Source: Diaporthe sp. PMI_573
Taxonomy: Eukaryota; Ascomycota; Sordariomycetes; Diaporthales; Diaporthaceae
Reading direction: 5' to 3'
Assembly: GCA_021399435.1 (NCBI GenBank)
Contig: JAJTUP010000048.1
Coordinates: forward strand, 1-64,000
Length of the DNA: 64,000 bases
Shown: one piece after another, positions 1 through 10,289 of the stretch
How positions within the stretch are numbered: position 1 is the first letter of the stretch
How the letters are laid out: every line of letters begins with the position of its first letter
Notes under the pieces: generated by a model
What the model was told of the DNA's origin: nothing
Database searches by the model: none
What the model saw: only the letters and a program-made list of their open reading frames with translations
Made by a program: the position numbers and the translations under genes

Positions 1-1280
1 AAACATCACTGCGCGTTGCCAAGACCGTTCCATTTCCCTGTTTTCTTTAGCGGCTACCAGGGATCTCCATATCCTAGCTAGGTATCTACAAACTGAAATG
101 GAAAATCTGAATTAAGCATTCTGTGTTTGTACCAAGTGCCACCAGTCCATATAAATCAACTAGTAAGACACAACAACCAATTAAAAAATGCTGCTGGCTA
201 AAAACGAGTCATAGAGAGACGGAAATGAACAACGTGTGGTTGAGCCTACGTGACGCAGTCACCTGCCCTTTACCGAAACCCAGATGCGGAACTGCCAGCT
301 CGATTCGTCATGACCATCGGCGACGCTCTGCCGGCGGCCAGCTCTTCGTCTGCCTTACCCGCCCGCACGATCACAATCACGAAGAGTAACAACTATCACA
401 TCATAAATTGCCAACTTCACCTCACTCCATCGCCTGCTGCTGATTACGGAAACCCAGCATCGCCATATCGTGGGCTTGCCTTGTCACGGAAGATGCCCCA
501 ATCACCGACCCAGGAAGAAGTTGCCGATTTCTGCTTCGATCTCTTCAGGGATATTACTCAAACCACCTGGCTAGATGATGGTTTTAGATGTCTCGGTGAC
601 GGGGCTGCCCAGACGGTCGGTGACTTGCTGGTTGATACAGAACCCGGATATAGACATCCACACGGTTAAGCCGTTCTTGTTGTGCTAGAACAGCTCCATC
701 AACTATGCGAAGTGGCGGCTCAAGGTATCTAAGATCTATACGTCGGATACCATTCTCAGTGCAACATCCTTTGATTGGTGAAATCCTTTGTATATGGGGA
801 TACATTTTGCGACTGGCCGGGAGAGTAATGGAAACGTAGAAGTCCGGTCTCCTCTTAATCAAGGAGTATATACTACAGGACTCCCATATTTATGTTTAAT
901 GAATCAGGTACATTTAGCTCTGTAACGATGAGAGAAGTACCATTGTCTAGGAGGTGGTAGAAACCCACTTTAATGGATACTTGTTTCGGTAGTTTCCCAT
1001 GTGCGTACTATGCAGTACTTCGAAATTTTATCAAAGTACTCTACTGGCTTTTTAAAAGAGCTCACGTTTGTGTCCTTCGTAGTCAACTACAAGGACGACA
1101 TAGAGTTCAGGCAGATCCAGATACGCAGTACCTTAATTTCATACGTATTTCTCTTTATATCCTTTGTCAATCATCTAGCGTTATATATTCAGTTACTCAT
1201 TTAAATTCCGATTTTTAATACGTCGTGGCATCGAACATATTCTTACGTTGTGCTATATATTTTTCAAAAGCGAGGTCACC
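1..1280. other. gene-poor leader region
   Basis: I see no supportable gene here. Short open frames exist on both strands, including one of about 140 codons around 250-669, but none has a recognisable domain, a good start context or a conserved pattern. The stretch from about 900 to 1250 is AT-rich. It can be read as the upstream region of the secreted-protein gene that starts at 1281. Confidence 0.5.
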
Positions 1281-1838
1281 ATGAAATCCATATTCGCCAA
1301 TGTCCTCCTCTTCTTGGCCATTACTGTAACGGGCATAGCGATTGATCCCGTGTCTGCGGCCGTGACCGCCACCATGACGGAGCCACTCTGCATCAACGGC
1401 TGCGCTGGAGAAGCGACTCCACTCTCTGTGGCTGAAGTATTAGCCACGGTGACTGATTCCATCAACAACGTCGACACAAATGGCAGCCAGGCCACTGTAG
1501 ACAAGCGCTGGTCCAAGGGGCGCAACTCGCTCTGCTTCACCTCCAGCAGCCTAGTCATGGCGGGCTACTACGCCATCTACCTGGACGGCTGGGGTCAAGA
1601 GCACGATGGCTGTGGGAAGGGAGCCCTTGACAATCTTCGCGGCCAGTGCGACCAGGTCTGGTACTGGACTTGTCAGAACTGGGGATCTGGCGTGCTGCTG
1701 ACGTTCTACCTCTCGGGCCCTCCTAGAGCCAAATGTGTTATGGACGCCATGTGGCTTGCTTCGCCGAGTGACCGGCGGGAGGAGGGCCTCTGCTGCGTCT
1801 ATCTAGGATCTGGTATTGGGACATTGAACACCTGCTAG
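1281..1838 (+). CDS. small secreted cysteine-rich protein with Kex2-type propeptide
   Basis: Single-exon frame of 185 residues starting at the ATG at 1281; the upstream in-frame extension lacks signal-peptide character. Residues 1 to about 26 form a classic signal peptide (MKSIFANVLLFLAITVTG, then a small-residue cleavage region). A Lys-Arg pair in VDKRWSKG, near residue 76, looks like a Kex2 site that would release a mature domain of about 109 residues. That domain holds eight cysteines, including an adjacent pair in GLCCVY and a cysteine two residues before the end in LNTC, so four disulfides are possible. Two further cysteines sit in the propeptide (PLCINGC). Small size, secretion, proprotein layout and an even cysteine count fit fungal secreted effectors or defence-type proteins. 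I do not recognise the fold, and no function can be assigned from sequence. It lies alone in AT-rich DNA. Confidence 0.8.
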   Translation: MKSIFANVLLFLAITVTGIAIDPVSAAVTATMTEPLCINGCAGEATPLSVAEVLATVTDSINNVDTNGSQATVDKRWSKGRNSLCFTSSSLVMAGYYAIYLDGWGQEHDGCGKGALDNLRGQCDQVWYWTCQNWGSGVLLTFYLSGPPRAKCVMDAMWLASPSDRREEGLCCVYLGSGIGTLNTC

Positions 1839-3319
1839 CTTACTTGTGAATTTGTGTTTGTAGTTTTGGGCACTTCTGTAGCGCAAAATTAGCCTGACTG
1901 TATGAAACTCGGGCGCCAGCTCTAGACGGCGATCTTTTCATACAAAATTGATTAGACAGCGAAATCGCAGAACAATGGCGGTTCCGTTTTCACTTCACAG
2001 TTTTTATATTTGTAAAACCTCATTACAGATCTTAGTCTAGTTTTACTTCATACAATCGTTTACACTAACTATGTAACACAAATTAAGATCTTCGCCTGCT
2101 TAATAAAAGGAAAATGTAAAGACGGCGAAGTAGATATAGGAGGCGACGTCGTGGTAATCACCCTCACTATCCTCTGAAGTTTCGTACATTTTATACATTA
2201 TAGAACGCTTGGCTACATGACGTATTGCCTGTGGTCCCGATTATGGTATTTCGGCGGTGGAGGCTAGACTCGCCATCAACACTGTACATTACCATTTTTT
2301 GGTCAACCACCATCGAGCCGTTTGGCGTAACGAAAATCCACGAGCTTAAAATCACTAATTTCGGGTCCATCTATTATATGAATATCCTTATTACACTGTC
2401 TGGGCCCAATCAAATCAAAGTACGACGGATAATGGGCATAAGAATCGGACCTCTTAATGTGAGCATTAATATTTTAGTTCTAAGAAAGCTTATAAGAAGC
2501 CTAGACTTGTGACCCCACCCGGAATCTATAAATTCAGGACACTGACGCATCATGGTATTTGCGCTTCACTGGATTATAGTCTACGACTCTCGGAATCGCA
2601 TGAAATAAAGGGGCTCGCCATGGAGGCATTAGAGACTGCAACAACGTTTTACAACAATGGCGAACACCAAAATGCCCAGGACACACTCCGAACAAACTAT
2701 ATCCCACGAATCCTAGCCCAAGGCCATCTTTGCGACTATTACCCATATACAGGCTCTCGTGTAGTCGCTCCCATCAACGTCGCCTTCTCATAGCTCTCGT
2801 TCGCAGCCAGTTTTACATTGGAATATGGGAGCTAGGCGCCCAGCCACAAATGCGGTGCAACTTCCGAGCTGTCACCTCGCTAGCTTGATCGCGACGCTGT
2901 TGCTAAGGTGACGTCGGGACCAAGGGGAATGAGCGGGCCGGTGAAACGTTCCAGATGTAGCTATGATAAAGATACTGTCTGCAGTAGGACCACGCAACCT
3001 ATCCTGCGGACCGTTGCGGGCTCTCAGTGTCTCTATTTTCAATCTTACCCGAAACGTACACTCTCGTTCCCTGCTGAAGTGCGGATATCTCAAGTTTAGA
3101 ATGTGTTTTGCCTGTAGGTCCTCCCTTAATTGTGCCACATACAGGTAGACCAAGAGAATCTCAATTTGACGCTCTCACAGAGCCCTATAGACGACAGTGC
3201 TTTTCAACGTCCAACTATTCCCACATATAGAAACCCATGTGTCAAGCTCATTCTGCCAACTACGGGTTGTAAGCCGCGTACTTATCCAGATGAGAACCGT
3301 AGCCTAACACAGAGCAGCA
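1839..3319. other. AT-rich intergenic region without supported genes
   Basis: Several frames of 60-118 codons occur on both strands. The most protein-like is at 2509-2793 on the plus strand, whose segment MEALETATTFYNNGEHQNAQ reads like an amphipathic helix, but I cannot place it in a family. The frame at 3130-3486 overlaps the DUF3455 gene in another frame and could hold part of a lost 5' exon. Nothing here is firm enough to call. Confidence 0.4.
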
Positions 3320-3970
3320 ATGGATCTGCCTTCGCCCAGTCCGAACCTCACAGTCACTTATGTTGCTCTCGGCCACGGCATCCAAAATTATACATGTGCC
3401 TCCAAAAACGCAACAGCCATTCCTATTGGAGCCCTTGCCGTTCTTTACGACATTACTCCCCTGTACCCTGGCATAAGCAGCATTAGCCTATCAGCCGAAG
3501 ATTTTAACGGTCTCTCCGCAAATGTGCTGTGGAAGACAGCAATCCCACTCAACCTCATCGACGCAGCAGCCAAAGCCCCCGGCTCATCTCTCCCCGAATC
3601 CCAGTACCAGGCCGACCCCACCAGCCCGTTCCCCGCCTCGCCCTCCGACCTCGATCTGGACGGCATCAAAGCCAAGTTCCTGGGGTTCCACTACTTTGAC
3701 GCTAAATCGGCGCCTACATTCGACCTGATCGGCAGCGCGGACCCGGCGGGCCTGTTCTTCAGCGGGGCTAAAGGCGTGCTAGCCACTGGCGCGATCGATT
3801 GGCTGCAGCTTGGTGACAACGGGCGAGGCCTTAGCAGGGATGTCGCACAGGTGTACCGCGTCGTTACCGCGGGCGGTGTTGCGCAGGCGTGCTCGGTCAG
3901 CGGGGTGAACGATCCTGGCCAGGCACTAAGCGTACCGTATACTGCCGAGTACTGGTTTTATAGTGCCTGA
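3320..3970 (+). CDS. DUF3455 protein, lacking its 5' end
   Basis: The 216-residue frame carries the DUF3455 signature from end to end: YVALGHGIQNYTC near the N-terminus, a central FLGFHYFDAKSAPTFDL block, WLQLGD, VYRVVTAGG, and the family's usual close at YTAEYWFY. Family members are normally secreted fungal proteins of roughly 230-290 residues with a signal peptide. None is present here: an in-frame TAA lies only 15 nt before the ATG at 3320, and the frame opens directly at the domain. Either a first exon is joined by an intron I cannot place with confidence, or the 5' end has been lost. The coding part itself has no stops or frameshifts, so any loss would be recent. The function of DUF3455 is not established. 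Confidence 0.75.
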   Translation: MDLPSPSPNLTVTYVALGHGIQNYTCASKNATAIPIGALAVLYDITPLYPGISSISLSAEDFNGLSANVLWKTAIPLNLIDAAAKAPGSSLPESQYQADPTSPFPASPSDLDLDGIKAKFLGFHYFDAKSAPTFDLIGSADPAGLFFSGAKGVLATGAIDWLQLGDNGRGLSRDVAQVYRVVTAGGVAQACSVSGVNDPGQALSVPYTAEYWFYSA

Positions 3971-4155
3971 AAACTGTAACCGTGATCTTTACCCATATGT
4001 ATTTTCTTCTTGCGAAATCAATACTTTAAACTTTGATAGGGCTAGCAGTCACATCAATCTACCTTAGCGAGAACTTAGTCATCCATAATTGGCGGTAAAA
4101 GCTCAATCTCAATCTATGCCAATCTACTTCAAGTGAGCGGGCTGCAACAATTAAA

Positions 4156-4632
4156 ATGGAATTGTCCACCAGCGCCACATCCCACGGTGACAATCCAGTC
4201 CCAGCACAGCAGGAGGGAGACCAGCAAGGGGATCAGCAACAACCTTGCAGCCAATACCTGCCTTCTCCACCTCATCCTGATCGCATGGACGCCACCAACG
4301 GCCCTGATCTCGAGCGGATCAAGAGGTATGTTAGGAGGAAACCCTCCGGTCTGAGGAAGTTAACAGCGGAAGACCAAGGGCGCGTTCACAAACATTTTGG
4401 ATCGCAGCGCGCGCATGGGAATGCCCCGGTTGATCTTCCAAAAGTCCCAGTATCCAATACGCAGGATCTCCTGAAATCACTTCGAGATTTCCTCGCCTCA
4501 TCCCACTACGCGACAAATAGATATTTCCAAATTCCATGCTGCTGCGAAATATTTTGTCTTTCGCAAGTGTCTCGTACATTCTCATGCGATCTTCGGCCGG
4601 CAACCCCTTTAATCGATCCCGATATTGCTTGA
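4156..4632 (+). pseudogene. decayed internal fragment of a Clr5-domain gene (paralogue of 58321-59877)
   Basis: The frame of 158 codons matches the middle of the Clr5 protein encoded at 58321-59877. Paired blocks are GPDLERIKRYVRRKPSGL here against HPDVERIRKYVSRGSSGL there, followed by aligned KL..ED/KE, a phenylalanine-glycine-serine run (HFGSQ / VFGSP), and VPVSNTQDLLKSLRDFLASS here against VAVPNPQHIIHTLESLFSS there. The Clr5 DNA-binding domain that precedes this in the full gene is absent, and after about position 4500 the similarity stops and the reading becomes cysteine-rich noise. This is therefore a fragment of a second gene copy, not a working gene. Confidence 0.7.
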
Positions 4633-5344
4633 TAGCCCCCTCTCTCAGCTATCCTGCTTTGTCGATCTACGCCTGAGCAATCCTGCAAATGAGTTCCCCA
4701 GCCTGGAGGCAAATATTATCCATATTGCGCCGTGTCTCTGTTTATAATTAGGCTGTTTCCAATTATCCTGGTCACAGTACCACGTTTCTTTATAAGCCGC
4801 TTCCAAACACCATTAATTTACATTATTGTATATATTGTAAGAATACATCTTTGGCTTCTTGATATTCCTTCCGGGCGAGGAGTGAGCAATTGAGAGTGTT
4901 CAAGGGATAAAAGGCCCGTTCACTTATTCCGATCTCGATATTCTGGCTATACTATAAACATATTCACTGACGAAGGCAGATTTTGAAACATTAGGCTTGG
5001 GTTTTAAGAGTTAAGATATCGGGGCCGGGTGAGTTATATTTTGAAAGTCGTAGGAAGACGGTGCTCTTTTCATGGGAGACGTCCAATCAGCACACAGGGT
5101 GTAGGATAGGTATCGTCGCCAGCTTTTTGTGTCTCCAACCAGCAAAAGCATAGGGCCTAAGACGCATAAGTGACGTATCTAGAACCTTAAAGTAGGTCGT
5201 AGACCTACCCTGTTAGCCTCCTACGGACAAGGATATTCTGAAATTAGAAATAAAGAATCTTGGTACATTTCAATATATAAGTGCTTGAAGGCTTGCTCGT
5301 TTGAACTTTCTTTCCCAACTATGTGCAACATTCGAAAGATCATA
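4633..5344. other. intergenic, no gene seen
   Basis: AT-rich sequence without a supportable frame on either strand. It includes the promoter region of the three-exon gene that starts at 5345. Confidence 0.5.
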
Positions 5345-6313
5345 ATGGCGTCTACTAAGACTATCGGGCCTGTCTCTAAGACTGGCAGTTTTTATGCAAA
5401 TGATGCACGATCGAACAGCCTTGCTCAATCTTTTTCTGCGCTCAAACTGGACGATTTAAACCAAGAGAATGTAGATGAGATCTCATCTTACATTCCTCCT
5501 ACTAAGTGCGTTTCTTATGGGCCCCCTGTTGCCAGGACCAGAGGGCATAAAAGCCCAGCAACTGACCGCGCATGACAGACCATGTATAACAGACTCCATT
5601 ATGAGACAAGATATCCGAGGATTCTTTGAGGATAATTATGAAGACATATTCCGTGTATGGATTTCTTTACTGAAAGGAACAACCTTATTATACGATGCTA
5701 CCTCCTCAGATAGACGTGTTATTGATGCTCTCACGGCGATAAACAATGTCTTTGAAAACCCGAATACTCCATATATATTCTTACGACTTGCCTATTTTCG
5801 ATTCAACGATATGATAAAAACCCTCAAAGTCATTACTCACAACGACAGAAGAAGTGGACTGATACACACGGCTGTTGGGCATAGGGATGCCAGCAAGGCT
5901 GTTGACATATACCCTGGTAGCCAGCGGCAACCGCTCGGGCGCACAGAGAGCCTTCGTAGGATAAGGCACGCAAAGCGATGGGCTTGTCTTATAGGTTCAT
6001 CACCACTGCTTCTGGCGATATGCGCCGATAAAGCCGAGAAATTGATGTAAGTAAGCCATGACCAAGCCGTCAACAGCGTGGAAAAATTTACTAACCGTCG
6101 AAAAGTAAAAATCACTTTGTATTGAACGAAACATTGAGTTGCATATCGCGCAAGATGTTACAGGCCTGCCCTCGAGAGGTTCTGATAGCAGCCGAGTATC
6201 TCGAAGACATGGCGAAGCGAGCAGTTCTTGAAAACTTCGACGAATGCCAGATGAACAGTGTTCTGAACAAAGTCAAATCAGGTCTAGCCGGGGTTTCCGC
6301 ATGGTACACATAG
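5345..6313 (+). CDS. three-exon gene of unknown family, 278 residues
   Basis: I read the coding sequence as 5345-5505, 5579-6046 and 6106-6313. Intron 1 (73 nt) starts GTGCGT, has the branch point CTGAC near 5562 and ends CAG. Intron 2 (59 nt) starts GTAAGT, has CTAAC at 6091-6095 and ends AAG. Both keep the frame, giving exactly 279 codons with the stop. The protein begins MASTKTIGPVSK, has a Ser-rich start, a helical middle (DIRGFFEDNYEDIFRVWISL, LAYFRFNDMIKTLKVITHN) and a C-terminal part around REVLIAAEYLEDMAKRAVL. No signal peptide or membrane segment is evident. I do not recognise a domain. The exon-intron model is supported independently by a decayed inverted copy at 27772-28150, which keeps the same exon 3 and the same intron 2 donor. 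The alternative upstream ATG at 5285 would add 20 residues. Confidence 0.7.
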
Positions 6314-7357
6314 GCTATAGGTACTGTATATGTAGTATCTCTAGCTTACTAAATAATGACTTGAAGTTTGCCATGCTTGCCTGTCAAGGTGGGGTGTTAA
6401 GTGTGGTACTTTCGGGAACCAAAATCTAATTCCATATTATTTGCTGGTTGATGAGCATACTGTACACGTACCTGTACTGCTGTAAATGCGTTTGGCACAT
6501 GAATTTTTCCACTCGCGCGAAGAGTGTCCAAAGTCTTGAGGATCTGCCGGTGTGACCTAGCGCCTATCGCAACGTCATCCGGAATTGTCGCAAATTTACC
6601 TCACAGTATATATTTTTAAAAAGCAGCTTGTGATTAAACAAATGGATTGTACCTTTCTTTGTGAAAGATTCTTGATTGACTTCATCTAAATGGCCTCCCG
6701 GTGTGTTCTATTTCTTGGCCGATGTGTTGGACATCAGGCCTCCTATATATGTTAAATATCGCTATTTGACTTTACTCATGTTCCAATCTGTTTCTATGGT
6801 ACTTGAATCATCTTTCCTAATCACTGAGCTCCTTTGAGCCTGTTCAGTGACTCAGAGTCACTTTCCTTTATCTCCCCGTGTTCAGGGGGAACACTGAGAA
6901 ATATCATAGTTTTTAGGTGCTCCTCAGACTTCCCAGGAGAATTTTGGCGGATCTGTTACATCCCGGTCAACGCGTGTGCCATCCATTTTGTTCGGCGCGA
7001 ATATCTACTTTCAAAATATAGATTTAGATTCTTAAAGTACATAGATGCCTAGAAATACAAAAGGTACTTTGCTCTACATTTGCTGAAAAGTATGTTATAG
7101 ATGTAAAATACTCATTATAATACTATGTGCTTTCGGAATGGAGAGAGCCACCGCTTTTAATTCACTGTTCTGTTTAGTGCGGGTTGATTATATAGTACTG
7201 TGTCATTGGCGCAAAGTGTCAGGAAAGCCGCCAGACTCATAAAGTACTAACCTCAATACTGACTTATGTGCCAGCGGTATTTATACCATGTGTTGCATAC
7301 ACGCAAGACGCTTCCAAAATTACGACAGCAGCCTCGACTGCGACGTTTCGGGCCATT
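6314..7357. other. intergenic, no gene seen
   Basis: AT-rich DNA with only short chance frames. Nothing recognisable on either strand up to the left edge of the transposon mosaic. Confidence 0.5.
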
Positions 7358-8034
7358 TCAATAAATCTTTAGGTGGCCCCCAACAGTTCTGGTGGAAAAC
7401 CGCCATAAGGAGCAAGCAACAGTTATCTTATTCTCCTGACGAGCTTCACAGAATAACACATACAGGCGTTCCTCCAGATCTGGCCAGAGAGGACTATAAG
7501 GCTTATCCAATGCCTCATTAGCCATGATCTTGATCCGATTCCTCCACCAGTTTCGTATAGTATCCAGAGGAATCTTGAAGAAGACGTGGGCCTCCTTGTA
7601 CATTGGTTGCCGATACCCATCAACAGGAGCCTCGAAGCCTTCCCTCTGTCGGGTATGAGGATTCCAGCTGTCGTCAATGCGTACACGGTGATGCTGAAGG
7701 AAGAGGAGTACTTCAATACGCTTCTTATGCGAATAAGAACGCTCGATTCGCTGGATTGGCTTAAAAGAAGGCGGTTTTCGCTTTTCTAAAGGGAATGGCT
7801 TCCTCCCAGGCCTTTTAGGCTGTATAGGCCGTACCGCGTTGGTTGAAAGCTCAGTCAGAGGAGGCATGCTGCGCGCACCTGTCTCAGAATTGTCAGAATC
7901 GTCGATATCGTTGTCACGCAGCAGTGGGAATAGCTTCAAAAGTCGGTTCTGGCCAGGAGAATGCAATAGGGGCTCGGAAATACCTGGGAATTGGGTTATG
8001 CGGCCTTGGCGAGGCGTTAAACTGGGTTTGGCAG
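7358..8034 (-). pseudogene. N-terminal helix-turn-helix part of a pogo-like DDE transposase, truncated
   Basis: Read on the minus strand, this segment has a proline/lysine-rich linker (RPGRKPFPLEKRK), a helix-turn-helix region (SYSHKKRIEVLLFLQHHRV ... MYKEAHVFFKIPLDTIRNWW) and a second helical DNA-binding block (PLWPDLEERLYVLFCEARQENKIT). This order is typical of the psq/CENP-B-like DNA-binding head of pogo-type transposases. The catalytic DDE part is missing; the frame stops shortly after the second block. Positions 7598-8034 recur at 43562-43998 with only a handful of base differences and no indels. At 8034 the homology ends exactly where the kinase fragment begins, so this is a rearrangement breakpoint. 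The frame is open across it. Assignment to pogo rather than another DDE clade is inference. Confidence 0.55.
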
Positions 8035-8452
8035 TCATAGCCACGTAGTCGCTGGCAGATGTCAAGCTGTTACCATCTGCGTAATACGAAGCCTGGATAT
8101 GAGACGGCCGGAGGCCTTCCAACTCTTGCATATTGGTATCGATGGACGTGACCTTCTTGCCAACCTTCAAGTCTCCTTCCGGGCTGCTGACGAGACATCC
8201 GATCGAAGGGAACTCAAGTCGCCTCAGCTGGATATATACGTCGGCGAGCGAACTGTACAATCGGCTCCTTTCTTGATCTGTAAGTGCCTGCAACCTTCCA
8301 AACGAGAGCCTTTCGCCTTCGATATATTCGAGGATGAGGAATGATGGTAGTGGTTCGGAACGTTCGGAATAGGCATACGCCACGACTCTCGGGATAGGAA
8401 TATTCGTTTTCTCAGCGACTAGCCTGTAGACACATGGTTCATCGCTCAGCAT
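8035..8452 (-). pseudogene. aminoglycoside-phosphotransferase-like (APH) kinase fragment
   Basis: On the minus strand the 5' part of a 364-codon frame encodes the N-lobe hinge of a fungal APH/choline-kinase-like protein: VYRLVAEKTNIPIPRVVAYAY, then the hinge block PSFLILEYIEGERLS, then LYSSLADVYIQLRRLEFPSIGCL. These blocks are characteristic of the large fungal APH family. The glycine-rich start of the fold and the catalytic HxD and DxD motifs of the C-lobe are absent. At 8034/8035 the frame passes without a stop into the transposase head, making an accidental fusion. The Helitron-type fragment starts immediately upstream (8485-9474), so capture of a host-gene piece by a Helitron is the simplest explanation, but it is inference. 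Confidence 0.7.
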
Positions 8453-8484
8453 TACTTTTCTGTATTGTCTGACAAATAGGACAC

Positions 8485-9474
8485 TTACTGCATGGTTGCA
8501 ATTTCGCTTTCAAGCTTGGATTTCCCTCCGAACGCCAAGCATGGCTCCAGAGGCACACGCACAACCCACTGCTGGCCGTTGTCTGACGGTTCTTGTTTGC
8601 CACTCCAGGTGATGAGAAAATTCTCAAGGGTAGATTGCAAGGTGCGAGGTAGCACACTGGTCGTCAAATCATCGATGTTGCTAGGAAAGACACAGATATG
8701 ACCCTTGATATGTTTCCTGTACTTCGTACCAACCCACTGTAGATCCATCCGTAGCTTTGTTATGAAACCGAATGGTGTGTTAATACTGATCGCCCTCTCT
8801 TCAAGTGGTGTTAGATCCATCAGCTCCTGCGGATACTTGTGCATGCAGCGAAGATATGGCTGCAGGAAGGATGCACGTCTCGCGAGCTTTGCATGTCCTT
8901 GCTCATTGATTTGTCGACAACTCATTGCTGTATGGCACATCTTGCAAGTTGGAACGGATGGTAACGGATCATTCCCAAGGTGTTCAGTTGCGAAGCACTG
9001 GTTACACCCAATGAGAACCTGTATCTGATCTTGGGCCTCCTGTGTGAGGTTCTCGTAGTATTCGTTCCACGGCCACGGGTTCTCAAACAGCTCTTCCTTA
9101 CGGCACATCACTTGACACCAGTAACAGTACGTCTGCACTGTGTCTGCCAGCTCTAGTCCTCTAATGATCTCGGTGTTCTTATCATAGCAAGTCTTCGCTG
9201 CTTTTATTTGTGTGGCTTTTGAGATTGGGGAGAAGCAACCAAAATTCATGGAGTCCAGCTGCTTCTCAGCAAATCTTGTGTGTAGAGACTGGCTGACTGT
9301 TCGGAAGAGGTCTGATCTCTCGGCATCTGTCGCATCTGGTTTCGTTCGTGGTCTGGCATGTGGTGGAAAAGCAGTTTCATGTGAATCTCTCTTTCGTTTA
9401 TTCTTCGAGCCACGCGGACGGCCTAGGGGCTGGTGTTCAGAGGGGTAATAATCTGAATCCGAATTTAATGCCAT
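8485..9474 (-). pseudogene. N-terminal region of a Helitron-type Rep/helicase protein, truncated
   Basis: The minus-strand frame from the ATG at 9474 gives about 329 residues. It begins with a serine/acidic stretch followed by an AT-hook (GRPRGSKNKRKRD), then several CxxC pairs (CYWCQVMC, CNQC, CKMCHTAMSC), then LTPLEERAISINTPFGFITKLRM and HIKGHICVFPSNIDDL. The last blocks match the region that precedes the Helitron helicase-like domain in fungal Helitron proteins (the DUF6570-type segment). The Rep (HUH) domain and the PIF1-like helicase that make up the other roughly 1000 residues are missing; the frame ends at 8485 next to the APH fragment. It cannot be autonomous. A separate AT-hook DNA-binding protein is a weaker alternative. 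Confidence 0.6.
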
Positions 9475-9937
9475 GTTTACTAAAAAACTCAAGGTCGATG
9501 GTATCTACACTCTCGAGGTTGATTATGATCTTTTTGGTTTAAAGATTTGTTTATCCTCTCATCCTACTGTATTCCGCAATATGTCCTGCTTAGTATGGTT
9601 ACATAGTATTTCGAATTAGCCTTTTACGAAGCTCTGTATCCGCGGATTACCATTCTCGGCATTAATTTCCTGTTGCCGAGATAACTGCTGAACTTGTAGC
9701 TGTCTGCCGTCTATGTTTGATATGTAATGCATTCTTTATCTAAACTGAATATCGTGCAAGATTTCAAACTATGTTATTGGACTGTTCGTTATGTATCCCT
9801 ACTTCATCGCCGGCGCACAGAACACGGGACATTCTTTGCAAGAGCATGTATTAAGAATCCTGGCAGTCGCTTCGTATTACCCTTTCTAATTATGCTCAAT
9901 ATGTGTTGGTTGGCCTGATCTTCTGGTCCAGGAGAAG

Positions 9938-10105
9938 ATCAGTATCATGTGGCCGCTGCGGCACAGAGCACGAAACATTGGAGGCAGGAGGGTTGAGATT
10001 ATATTGAGCTCGGCTTGGTTTCCTGCTGCATGAGGGTATCAGTATCATGTGGTCGCTGCGGCACAGAGCACGAAACATTGGAGGTAAGAGGGTTGAGGTT
10101 ATGTT
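9938..10105 (+). repeat. tandem direct repeat, 100-bp period, two units plus a weak third
   Basis: A 65-70 bp unit beginning AGTATCATGTGG occurs at about 9941 and again at 10041, exactly 100 bp apart, with about five differences. A weaker related segment lies at about 9808-9850. Read in one frame, each unit encodes CGRCGTEHETLE, which resembles the cysteine/histidine knuckle found after the RNase H region at the 3' end of Tad-like LINEs. The repeat may therefore be a tandemly copied LINE tail. The LINE interpretation is inference; the repeat itself is plain in the sequence. Confidence 0.7.
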
Positions 10106-10289
10106 GGAAACCTTAATTGCTCGCACAACACCGCTTCGCTCTGGCTCTTACCCTTGCAGCAAAGTCTGTGTTTCTACTTTATTTGAATCAATCCCACCCT
10201 CATGGTCTCTCTCCAGGATCAATTTAATTTCTGTCCCAATCTATTGCAATACTACGTGCTGCACTGTGTTCCCTCAAAATCTTTGAATC

